In this document: piece by piece, positions 1-7,724 of the stretch
Numbering within the stretch: position 1 is the stretch's first letter
Layout of the letters: each line of letters starts with the position of its first letter
DNA from: Chrysochromulina tobinii
Taxonomy: Eukaryota; Haptophyta; Prymnesiales; Chrysochromulinaceae
Length of the DNA: 37,498 nt
Reading direction: 5' to 3'
Assembly (NCBI GenBank): GCA_001275005.1
Contig: JWZX01003294.1
Coordinates: 1-37,498 of the forward strand
The notes under the pieces: model-generated
The model's input: the letters and a program-made list of their open reading frames with translations, nothing else
Database searches by the model: none
Told to the model about the DNA's origin: nothing
Translations under genes and position numbers: made by a program

Positions 1-1
1 C

Positions 2-577
2 CGGATGTTAATGACTCGCAGCGCACAGATGCAGCGCCTAAAGACTGGCCATGGCCATGGGCATCGAAACTTCACCGTGCGGTGCGAGTCCTATGAAGCC
101 ACGCCCATGGCAGTGTTTGAGCATGCGGACTACGTCGAGGGATGGATGGGACTTACAGAGGTCAACGTTCAGATTCTTCGCTTCCTTTCAAGCCATAGCG
201 ACCGCCTGCGCCCTCATTTTGAGGCCCTGACTCTGCACGACCACGACGAAGGTAATGATCAAATTTCGCTTGCATTATTGAAGCCTTTTGCTACGTGGCA
301 CGAGGTGGTTGCCGCAACGCCCTTGGAATGCGCGCGCTGCCACCATGCCATGAAGTCGGGAATCCTGAGGCCGTCCGAATGGGTCAACTGTGGACGCGCG
401 ACGATGAAGATAACCATTTTGGGATTTCGAATCCGGAGCGAGCAAGTGAAGGCAGGCCTAGCTGCGCTCGGCAGTGCAGGTGACCCGACCTCGAAGCTCA
501 GCAAAGCTGTGGAGGAGTCGAGAGCAGCCACAAGACAAATTAAGCACAGCTGGCCGAATGATTGCAACGAATCGTAG
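2..577 (+). CDS. Methyltransferase-like protein, C-terminal part (left arm copy, 5' end outside window)
   Basis: The frame is open from the window edge to a TAG at 575-577. The first ATG (5) is internal: the codons align with residues in the middle of the complete copy on the minus strand at 1346-2191, so the true start lies left of the window. The part seen covers the region after the glycine-rich motif of that copy. The two proteins are nearly identical. Visible differences are W for F in the GxMGLTEV segment, T for I before LHDHDEG, V for M in HEVVAATP, IT for VH before ILGFRIRSEQ, and a changed C-terminal end (CNES versus CNEL). The frame is intact, so the copy could be functional, but its N-terminus cannot be judged. 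The family is inferred from the complete copy and from a third paralogue at 26962-27645. Confidence 0.6.
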   Translation, partial: RMLMTRSAQMQRLKTGHGHGHRNFTVRCESYEATPMAVFEHADYVEGWMGLTEVNVQILRFLSSHSDRLRPHFEALTLHDHDEGNDQISLALLKPFATWHEVVAATPLECARCHHAMKSGILRPSEWVNCGRATMKITILGFRIRSEQVKAGLAALGSAGDPTSKLSKAVEESRAATRQIKHSWPNDCNES

Positions 578-580
578 GAG

Positions 581-1341
581 AACGGGCAGTCTTGGGGATG
601 CGCTCAACACTCCTTCGTTCAACACTACTTCGTTCAACACAGCTCCTAAAGCTCCGTTCCGCAGTCTCTACTTCGAAGTATACCAAGCTGCGCGGAAGCG
701 GCGTGGTGTCCCTCAACCGCGAACCGGAGCGGCTGCTGAGAGATAGTGAGGAGTACTGGAGGACTGAGAAGCTACCGGCAAAGGTACTGTGCCGCGTTTA
801 TACGGGTGGTGACACAGCCGTCGCGTGTTTATGTGTGAATAGGGGTGACGGTGGTTTTCCTTTGTATAATGACCTATCGTTCGGTTCGTTTCGTGGCGGT
901 TGGGGTACGGGGAACGGGGCGTTTTCGTCCCGGGTCCGGCGCGACACGTTTTGGCATGACGTTTTAGACCGGACCTAGGGGGACCTTCTCACTACTCAGG
1001 TGATTACCTCATAGGCTTTGAACACGCTGTGGGGCGCATTTTTTGACCTAGGGGCATGCCTAGGGGGACCTTCTCACGCGTCACCGCTACTCACAACTCA
1101 GGTCGAATTCGGGCGCGTATCGGTCGTGGGCGCCAGTATCACGTCATAATTACTGGAGTATCTCGTCGCGTTTCGCCTCGTTAGGCTTTGGCCTTTCCCT
1201 TTCTCGCCTTTTTGATTTTGTGCGAACACTGTGCTTAGCCGCCCGATGGTGATCCCCATGCTCTGGAGAATGTGTGGGTATGTTGTTTGCATGTTGGGCG
1301 TCAAAAACAAAAATCACCATACCCACCCTTGAGCAAGATTC
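581..1341. other. Spacer between the inverted-repeat arms; no gene seen
   Basis: No protein with recognisable features is encoded here. Short direct repeats are visible: CGTTCAACAC-type units near 605-640, and the block CCTAGGGGGACCTTCTCAC occurs twice (about 975 and 1059), each time followed by a CTCAGG word. I see no promoter or RNA gene that I can support. Confidence 0.5.
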
Positions 1342-1345
1342 TCAC

Positions 1346-2191
1346 CTACAATTCGTTGCAATCATTCGGCCAGCTGTGCTGAATTCGTCGGTTGGCTGCT
1401 CTCGACTCCTCCACAGCTTTGCTGAGCTTCGAGGTCGGGTCACCTGCACTGCCGAGCGCAGCTAGGCCTGCCTTCACTTGCTCGCTCCGGATTCGAAATC
1501 CCAAAATGTGTACCTTCATCGTCGCGCGTCCACAGTTGACCCATTCGGACGGCCTCAGGATTCCCGACTTCATGGCATGGTGGCAGCGCGCGCATTCCAA
1601 GGGCGTTGCGGCAACCATCTCGTGCCACGTAGCAAAAGGCTTCAATAATGCAAGCGAAATTTGATCATTACCTTCGTCGTGGTCGTGCAGAATCAGGGCC
1701 TCAAAATGAGGGCGCAGGCGGTCGCTATGGCTTGAAAGGAAGCGAAGAATCTGAACGTTGACCTCTGTAAGTCCCATGAACCCCTCGACATAGTCCGCAT
1801 GCTCAAACACTGCCATGGGCGTGGCTTCATAGGACTCGCACCGCACGGTGAAGTTTCGATGCCCATGGCCATGGCCAGTCTTTAGGCGCTGCATCTGTGC
1901 GCTGCGAGTCATTAACGTCGGGCAGTACGAGCGATCAATCTCAATCGCTACAGCGTGCCTTGCGACGCGGGCATAACACTCCATTCCATCTCCATTCCGC
2001 GTGCCGATCTCGATGATAGACTGACCTGCAAATCTGCGTGCCAATGCAGTGTGCACAGATTGTGGGCTCCGTAACGGCACAATATCCACAGGTGTCACTT
2101 CCTGTTCGCAATCCAACTGCTGCTCGACTGCAAGCGTAGGCGAGCTCAGAAGCGCGAGGTGCAGCAGAACTCGCCTCGAAGCTCGGCCCAT
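1346..2191 (-). CDS. Methyltransferase-like secreted or lumenal protein (complete copy)
   Basis: A protein of 281 residues. The ATG at 2191 is chosen because it gives a hydrophobic N-terminal leader (MGRASRRVLLHLALLSSP, then TLAVEQQ) that looks like a signal peptide. An in-frame ATG also lies at 2263. After the leader comes a PLRSPQSVHTALARRF segment and then IIEIGTRNGDGMECYARV, which resembles the glycine-rich SAM-binding motif I of class I methyltransferases, followed by VAIEIDRSYC, where an acidic residue ends the second strand. The same order of motifs occurs in the paralogue at 26962-27645. Substrate is unknown. The gene lies in the right arm of the large inverted repeat and its 5' side ends close to the terminal inverted repeat of the element starting at 2367. 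The methyltransferase assignment rests on motif I only. Confidence 0.6.
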   Translation of the reverse strand: MGRASRRVLLHLALLSSPTLAVEQQLDCEQEVTPVDIVPLRSPQSVHTALARRFAGQSIIEIGTRNGDGMECYARVARHAVAIEIDRSYCPTLMTRSAQMQRLKTGHGHGHRNFTVRCESYEATPMAVFEHADYVEGFMGLTEVNVQILRFLSSHSDRLRPHFEALILHDHDEGNDQISLALLKPFATWHEMVAATPLECARCHHAMKSGILRPSEWVNCGRATMKVHILGFRIRSEQVKAGLAALGSAGDPTSKLSKAVEESRAANRRIQHSWPNDCNEL

Positions 2192-2366
2192 GGAGCAGCC
2201 TAGCCGCCACTGAGCGAGCTGACTCGAGTCCTTACCCCAGAAAGCTTGCGGACCATCGCGCATGAATGCGAACGTGAGGACATCGTTGAAATTCCGCTTC
2301 GGTTCGCACGAGATTGTGTGTGCACCCCGAAAAAGGCAGGTCGGCACCTGGTCTGGGTTCCACACG

Positions 2367-2464
2367 CATCAGTGAGCGGTACGCCATATCCGGATACGCA
2401 GCGTATTTTGTTTTTGCGTATTTTCAGCATTTTGCGTTTTGCGTATTTTTGACCCGCATTACGT
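2367..2464 (+). repeat. Left terminal inverted repeat
   Basis: About 98 bases that match the reverse complement of 3505-3594. The main differences are a 6-7 base insertion (ATCCGG) near 2388 and small changes in the T-rich part. It ends inward at GACCCGCATTACGT. Confidence 0.75.
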
Positions 2465-2469
2465 GACAC

Positions 2470-3300
2470 ACAAGTGATACATTCAAGATACATTCCGGAT
2501 ACATATGGGATACATATCGAGATACATGTACACATGAAACACATCAAGATACGTATCTCGAGCCCTACTTGCGGCCGCGCTTGGATACCCCCAAACCCTA
2601 CCCAAACCCCTGAGATTACGTGTCCCGCATGTATCCCCCATGTATCCCGCATGTATTCCGCATGTATCCCGCATGTATCTTGATAACCTCTGATGATACA
2701 TGTATCTCGCATGTATCTCGCATGTATCCCGCATGATGTCTCCTTCATATCAGATACATCTAGTCTCTCTGGATGCATTTGAGATACATGTATCTCATCA
2801 TGTATTTCGGATGTATCCCACATGTATCTTGATCACCCTTGCAGATACATGTATCTCGCATGTATCCCGCATGTATCCTGCATCTCAGATACGTACCGCT
2901 CTGGATACATTCAAGAGGTAAGTATTTCAGACAATGTATCCCTAATGTATCCCATATGTATCCCGCATATGTATCTTGAACATGTATCGTGATGTATCGT
3001 GAAGAAGAGTCCAAGATACACGTATCTTGATGTATCCTGACATGTATCCAGTGTGACACCGTCAAGGAAGCGTCCAAGATACATGTATCGTGATGTATCT
3101 GATGTGTATCCCAAAATGTATCTTGGACTCGTTTGGGATACGTGTGAAATACATGCAAAATGTCAAGATACATGTATTCTCTTGAAATGTAACAGGGCTT
3201 GTCAGATACATTTGAGATACATCAGGATACACTCGAGATACATGTATCCTTCAGGATACATGCAGGATACATCAGGATACATCAGGATACGTATCTGATA
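2470..3300. repeat. Tandem array of ATACATGTATC / CATGTATCCCG words
   Basis: This stretch is almost wholly made of imperfect repeats around the palindrome ATACATGTAT, in forms such as GATACATGTATCTCGCATG and CGCATGTATCCCGCATG. Blocks in GATAC orientation dominate at both ends and blocks in GTATC orientation dominate in the middle. Frames read through it because the words lack stops, but the resulting peptides (RYMYL, GIHARYM and similar) are repeat translations, not a protein. Confidence 0.85.
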
Positions 3301-3334
3301 GGAAACTGTACCCAAACACGATAGGAAACTGACC

Positions 3335-3540
3335 CGCACCGCAAAGTGGGCTGGCCAGTACGCAATACGCAATACGCAATACGCAATGGGGTCAAAGTGG
3401 GCTGGCTAGTGCGCAATACGCAATACGCAATACGCAATACGCAAAGAGGGTCAAAGTGGGCTGGATGTGAAAATTGCAGTCATACGCAATACGCAATACG
3501 CAGTACGTAATGCGGGTCAAAAATACGCAATACGCAAAAT
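3335..3540. repeat. (TACGCAA)n heptamer array with interspersed AAAGTGGGCTGG units
   Basis: Runs of TACGCAA are interrupted three times by a unit containing AAAGTGGGCTGG (near 3343, 3394 and 3453). The heptamer also makes up the inner part of both terminal inverted repeats, so this array is probably an expansion of the right terminus. Confidence 0.8.
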
Positions 3541-3594
3541 GCTGACAAGACGCAAAAAAAAAATACGCTGCGTATGGCGTACCTCTCACTGATG
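3505..3594 (-). repeat. Right terminal inverted repeat
   Basis: Ninety bases that are the inverted counterpart of 2367-2464, ending in CTCACTGATG at 3594. A run of about ten A residues (3554-3563) replaces the TTTTGTTTTTGCG part of the left copy. Confidence 0.75.
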
Positions 3595-3976
3595 GGACCA
3601 CCCCCCTATAAAGGGGTGGCCACGACGTCCAAGGTCCAACACCCGCCACAACAGCAAAAGAAACGAAACCTCCCAACCCACCCCCCGTCGGGAAAGCGGG
3701 GTTCGAGGTGTGGGTTCTCTCTAAGGGGGGTCTAGTTAGTGTGCACCACTGCAGACAGTTCTGTACCGTAGTACACGCCCATCGCGTTCGGGGATGTACG
3801 TCAGACCCTAGGGTGCGTGCGTGTATAGGTATGGTCCGGTCACCAAAAGCAAACTTTCCTAAGGTGGCATGCGACATGGAACATGGAACGGCATCTGGTG
3901 AGGGGTGGGGCCTTATAAACATGAAAAATAGTAGACCACTCCCCCTTGGGTCAAGAGATAGCATGCCTGGGGACAG
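3595..3976. other. Intergenic, no gene seen; two TATA-like words
   Basis: CTATAAAGGGG occurs at about 3606 and CTTATAAACATG at about 3911. Either could be a core promoter word, but no convincing coding region starts downstream on the plus strand. No RNA gene was recognised. Confidence 0.3.
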
Positions 3977-4136
3977 GGGAGACGCTCTTGCCACGTCATC
4001 ATCTAATAATAATCTAATAAGGGGACGAGGCTCCACAGGCGAGGCGCGCCGTCTCGTTTTGCGGCCGCTGGCACGCGGCACAGCTCCAGCATGTTCATGT
4101 GTGTGGGTTGATGTGTCGGAGTGTGTGTTCGTGCGG
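3977..4136 (+). repeat. Dispersed repeat, left copy (inverted relative to 7444-7644)
   Basis: From GAGACGCTCTTGCCACGTC (about 3979) to the GTGTTCGTGCGG block (about 4135) the sequence matches the complement of 7444-7644. This copy has a 10-base local duplication (ATCTAATAATAATCTAATAA) and lacks about 50 bp present in the other copy. It begins about 80 bp beyond the stop codon of the APC transporter. Confidence 0.75.
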
Positions 4137-4180
4137 TGGAGTCTTCGACTCAGAGGGGCACGACGGATTGTCCTCAGGTT

Positions 4181-4214
4181 CCTCAGCGATCTCAGCGATC
4201 TCAGCGATCTCAGC
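4181..4214. repeat. Short tandem repeat of CTCAGCGAT
   Basis: Three and a half units of a 9-base repeat lie directly after the stop codon of the transporter gene (which reads leftward), in its presumed 3' UTR. Confidence 0.7.
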
Positions 4215-4218
4215 TTCG

Positions 4219-6558
4219 TCAGTCCACGACGGATTGGACCGGGGCGGTGCGCTGCCGAGTCGCCGCCTCCTTTTCCCGATCTCGACGCATTTGCCTCTCG
4301 TGCTTCCGTTGGAAGGAATGGCTCGGACTCCGCTCGCTCCAGTGCCGATGCCAGGCGATGGGAGGGGGCAGGAAGGAAGAGTTTGGCGTCCGAGAGCCCG
4401 ATGCCGGGGTCCGAGCTCCGGATGCCGGGGTCCGTCCGCCGTCGCTCGGAGTCGCCCTTTCGGACCGACGTCCTCTGTAGGCTCCCTCATCGTCGGAGGA
4501 TCCGTACCATGCCTCGTCACGCTCACGGGAGTCCCGTCGTTCCTGGACACGTTTGACGACATTCTCCGCCGCCTGCGCGGTGGCAGCCTCGAGCTGCCGC
4601 CGCTTCCACAGCTCAGCTTTCTCTGCCCTCTTCGCCATCACCTTCCAGTCGGTGAGCCAGTGGGCAAATGCTTCGTTGAGCTCGGGCTTCTTGACCCGGC
4701 TCGCCACCTTTTGCAGCAGCCGACGATAGTTTTGGCCATGGGTCCACATGTGAAACCAGGCCGCCCAGCCGCGCGCGAGGTCGGCGTTCATGATGCGCCG
4801 CGTAGCTTGCCGGCGGAGCAGCTCAACGCGTGCGGCGCGGAGGAGCGCCTCGCGATGCTTCGCCTGCGTCTCGGCGAAGCGCAGGGCCACGGTGTTGACA
4901 GTGTCGGCCGTCGTCGAGAAGGTGACCTGGCTAAGGTCCTCCTCCTTCGTAAACGGCCACAGGTTCCGGTACTTCTGGCGGCCCATGAAAAACACGATCC
5001 CGATGAAGATGTAGAGGATGGATAGCTCGAGCAGCGGGTCGCTCCCATCCCTAAAGTAGCTGTCGGTGGTGACGAAGATGAACGAGAAGATGATCAACTG
5101 CGGGATCACCACCAGAGGGAGGAAACGAACTTTCCAGGCCTTCGGGTCATCCTCTCTGCGCCCGGCCCAGATCTGGTAGCGCAAGGCGCAGATGCCGACT
5201 CCCTGGCCGATGAACTGGACGAGGGTGAGCATCACGGTCATCGCGCCCACGACGACATCGAGATCCAAGAAGCAGAACAGTGAGGAGAGCGTCCCGAGTG
5301 CGAGGAGCGACAGGGTGGGCACGCCTTCAGAGCACCCAAGGGTGGAGCGGCGGGCGAAGGCCTCGATGAATAGGCCGCTCTCTGCCGCTGCTCCAGGCAA
5401 GTACATCATACCGGCCATGTTCGAGAACACAGAACCGAAGATGACGATGCAGACAACGACGGCGGAGAAGCACGCAAACGCGCGGCCGGCGAGCTTCTCC
5501 GAAAACTGCGACACGCCGAACCGAAGGCGCGCGAGTGAGTGTGAGAGGGTGAGGGTGCGAGGGCTGTGGGCAAGGGCTGTGGGAGTGCGCTGGGCGAGAC
5601 GCGGATGCAGCGCGGGATTCGGTCGCAGCGAGGGAACCTCCGCCACGATGTACACCGCGTCGTCGTTGGCCGCGCGAGTGGCGAAGCCATCGTCACCACC
5701 CCACGGCAAGTAGCCGAGGATTGAGATGTAGGTGAGCATGTATACGCAGAGCAGCACGCTGCACGTGATGATGCACGACCCGGGGATAGTGCGCCGTGGC
5801 TTCTGGACCTCGCCGCCCATGGTGCAGACGTCGTAATAGCCGGTGAAGTCATAGATGCCGAACCGGCATGCGGCACCAAGGGTGGCAATCCCGTTACGAA
5901 GCGGTTCGGGAGGCAATTGGAAATTGTCGCCGTCGAAGTTGACAAAGCCGGCGATCAGTACGTATAGGATCGCTGCGATCGTAATCGCCCACAGCACGTA
6001 GATCATTCGTCCCGAGTTACCAGGCTTTTGCATCAGGATCGCCATGACCAACCAGTTCAGGCAGAAAGCTGTGAGAGACAGGGTCCAGTAATCGTTATTG
6101 CCATGGATGTATGAGGCGTAGTTGGCGATGGCGATGAAGCCCGAGGCACAATTGGCGGGGCCGCTGATCCAGGACTGCCAAAGGAAGATGAACGCCGCCA
6201 GATCGCCCCACTTGCCCACCCCAAAGCACTCACGTAGGTACACGTACGTGCCGCCCGAGTATGGGAAGCGTGAGCCAAGCTCTCCCCAGATCCACGAGTC
6301 GCAAAAGCATGCTAGTGCGGCAATTGAGTAGCCGATCATGGCGTGCGGACCGGGCGGGTCCGTCGACGCGATGCAGTAGGGCATTGAGACAAAGGGGCCT
6401 GTGCCGAACATCATCATCGTGTTGAGCGCGCACGCCTGCGTGAAAGTGAATTTGTGGGAGTCATCCACTTCAATCTCTTTGCCATCTTCATCAAAGCCGT
6501 CAACGTCCTCTCGTTCTCGCGGCTTGTCGCCGATGAATCTATTGAGTATCCCCACCAT
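4219..6558 (-). CDS. APC-superfamily amino acid/polyamine permease with long cytosolic tail
   Basis: About 779 residues if read without splicing. The start is the ATG at 6558 (MVGILNRFIGDK). The first 45 or so residues are hydrophilic and acidic, then follow the core signatures of APC permeases: FTFTQACALNTMMMFGTGPF in the first membrane helix, ELGSRFPYSGGTYVYLRECFG in helix 3 (the substrate-site region), FTGYYDVCTMGGEVQKPRR, and hydrophobic helices to about residue 525. The last third (about 255 residues) is cytosolic: a basic coiled-coil-like stretch with spaced tryptophans (RGWAAWFHMW, AFAHWLTDW), then an SDDE segment and three RTPASG-type repeats that look like phosphorylation sites. A 44-codon segment at 5506-5637 interrupts the membrane domain, is bounded by GT and AG and is probably an intron. 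The substrate is inferred only at family level. Confidence 0.85.
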   Translation of the reverse strand: MVGILNRFIGDKPREREDVDGFDEDGKEIEVDDSHKFTFTQACALNTMMMFGTGPFVSMPYCIASTDPPGPHAMIGYSIAALACFCDSWIWGELGSRFPYSGGTYVYLRECFGVGKWGDLAAFIFLWQSWISGPANCASGFIAIANYASYIHGNNDYWTLSLTAFCLNWLVMAILMQKPGNSGRMIYVLWAITIAAILYVLIAGFVNFDGDNFQLPPEPLRNGIATLGAACRFGIYDFTGYYDVCTMGGEVQKPRRTIPGSCIITCSVLLCVYMLTYISILGYLPWGGDDGFATRAANDDAVYIVAEVPSLRPNPALHPRLAQRTPTALAHSPRTLTLSHSLARLRFGVSQFSEKLAGRAFACFSAVVVCIVIFGSVFSNMAGMMYLPGAAAESGLFIEAFARRSTLGCSEGVPTLSLLALGTLSSLFCFLDLDVVVGAMTVMLTLVQFIGQGVGICALRYQIWAGRREDDPKAWKVRFLPLVVIPQLIIFSFIFVTTDSYFRDGSDPLLELSILYIFIGIVFFMGRQKYRNLWPFTKEEDLSQVTFSTTADTVNTVALRFAETQAKHREALLRAARVELLRRQATRRIMNADLARGWAAWFHMWTHGQNYRRLLQKVASRVKKPELNEAFAHWLTDWKVMAKRAEKAELWKRRQLEAATAQAAENVVKRVQERRDSRERDEAWYGSSDDEGAYRGRRSERATPSDGGRTPASGARTPASGSRTPNSSFLPPPIAWHRHWSERSPSHSFQRKHERQMRRDREKEAATRQRTAPVQSVVD
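5506..5637 (-). other. Probable in-frame 132-nt intron in the permease gene
   Basis: On the coding strand the segment starts GTTCCCTCGC and ends GTGTCGCAG. It contains no stop and is a multiple of three. It encodes an atypical Pro/Leu/His/Ser-rich stretch (SLRPNPALHPRLAQ and onwards) in the middle of conserved membrane sequence. Removing it joins YIVAE to FSEKLAGRAF, which reads as a normal permease. Retention would add 44 residues without a frameshift. Confidence 0.6.
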
Positions 6559-7443
6559 GAGCCGCCAAGTCAAGCGAGGCTCCGCTCTGGAAGGTCAGAA
6601 CGGTCTGCCGACCTCAGAATCAGTGAGATGCAGCTCAAAAAGGAAATTTCGGTTACAACGCATTCGAAGCATGCATGTGGGAAACGGGGCTACTCGCTGA
6701 TGAGACACTTATAATCACCATGCAAACGCACGCACACGGTTGGCACACGCGTGAGCAACCGATGCCTCGCATGTATCCCATATGATCCTGAATTTCCAAT
6801 ATTTCCCTTTATTTCCGCGTCTGTGGATGTGGTTAGATACTTACATCACGGAAAACATATGTTGTCTCGCGCTGTCTCCGGATTCCCCCACCACCTTTGT
6901 ATCTCGCTCTCGGTCGCGCTGATGTCGCTCCTCCTATTGTCCCAACGAGCTGTCTCCGCGGGGTGGTAGCAGGTAGCTGGAGGGGCTGGAGTACCCCCGG
7001 TAGCCGGGTAGGCTCTACGAGTCTAGACTCTAGAGAAGTCTTCAGAGTTCAGTCTAGTCGTCCGAGGTACCGGCCCGTCCGGCCGCGTATCCCCACCCCA
7101 CACGGACACGCCCAGAGGTGCCCACCTCGACACCTGTTTTCGAAATTCGAACTGATTTCCACGGCAACTCCAAGTGGCGCTGCCGGAGTGGGCCAGCCCG
7201 GGGGCGCCCAGCCGCCTGCCAGGCGCGCCCCAGCGCCCGCAGCCCAGGCCGCTCCCGACCCGCCAGCATAGCGTAGACGAGGGTACCTACTGCTGCTCCG
7301 GCTGGGACGCCCACGCGACGACGCAGCGCGCAGCCGCAGGGGGATTCATTCATTCATCTTTCTGTGATTACACACTTTCCCAACTTGCAACTACCTTTGA
7401 ATTCAAATCTAGTGACGCGGGTCATCTACAGACCCGCTCCATC
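6559..7443. other. 5' flank of the permease gene; no gene seen
   Basis: Nothing recognisable as coding on either strand; the open frames here show no domain or consistent composition. The permease promoter should lie at the left end of this stretch. ATGTATCCCATATGATCC at about 6771 recalls the words of the 2470-3300 array. Confidence 0.35.
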
Positions 7444-7644
7444 CGGCACGATCACACGCTCCAACACATCACCCCCCACAAACCTTCGACTCGCGTGCCG
7501 ATCTCCGAGTCGCGCAGACTCCGATTGTCTGTACATGAACATGCTGGAGCTGCCGCGCGCCAGCGGCCGCAAAACAAGACGGCGCGCCTCGCCTGTGGAG
7601 CCTCGACCCCTTATTAGATGATGACGTGGCAAGAGCGTCTCCTC
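7444..7644 (-). repeat. Dispersed repeat, right copy (inverted relative to 3977-4136)
   Basis: The inverted counterpart of 3977-4136, including the NotI/AscI-like words GCGGCCGC and GGCGCGCC. Compared with the left copy it has about 50 extra bases (about 7481-7532). It starts about 80 bp beyond the stop codon of the ThrRS gene. The two copies therefore bracket the permease gene. Confidence 0.75.
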
Positions 7645-7724
7645 GATAGCCGTGTTGCACGCGCGCGGGATCGCCGCCAACTCTGCTGCCGCCGGCGCTG
7701 TCAGCTGTCCTCACGGCGCGTTCC

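Larger units (their letters stand above)
1..1922. repeat. Large imperfect inverted repeat (arms 1-580 and 1342-1922)
   Basis: The plus strand from 1 to about 580 matches the reverse complement of about 1342-1922 over its whole length with scattered substitutions. Homology stops just past the stop codon of the enclosed gene (TAGG in both arms) and continues up to the left window edge, so the left arm may extend further. The two arms are separated by about 760 bp of unrelated sequence. The scattered mismatches, several of which change amino acids, argue for a real diverged duplication rather than a perfect assembly palindrome. Confidence 0.85.
2367..3594. mobile_element. Putative non-autonomous TIR element filled with short repeats
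   Basis: The outer ends are inverted copies of each other: CATCAGTGAGNGGTACGCC at 2367 onwards is matched by its complement ending at 3594, and similarity continues inward for about 90 bases to ACGTAATGCGGGTC on both sides. Between them lies about 1 kb of tandem short words and no credible coding region. I see no clear target-site duplication immediately outside (flanks GTTCCACACG and GGACCACCCC). The structure resembles a MITE or a fold-back element, but a transposase-linked family cannot be named from this copy alone. Confidence 0.55.

Noticed and set aside
2470-3300. Possible CRISPR array
   Set aside because: Repeat words are short, imperfect and contiguous in both orientations, with no regular unique spacers, and the host is a eukaryote.
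3335-3540. Telomere-like repeat
   Set aside because: The heptamer TACGCAA is not G-rich like TTTAGGG or TTAGGG and is interrupted by other units. It belongs to the TIR element.
4060-4080. NotI and AscI sites as a hint of cloning vector
   Set aside because: GCGGCCGC and GGCGCGCC occur in both natural repeat copies with flanking homology. Such words are common in GC-rich DNA.
3977-4136. tRNA-derived SINE
   Set aside because: GGTCGAGGCTCC resembles a B box only partly, and I cannot find an A box at the right distance or an A-rich tail.
4099-5025. Plus-strand open frame of about 300 codons over the permease tail
   Set aside because: Antisense to the permease tail, with no recognisable features.
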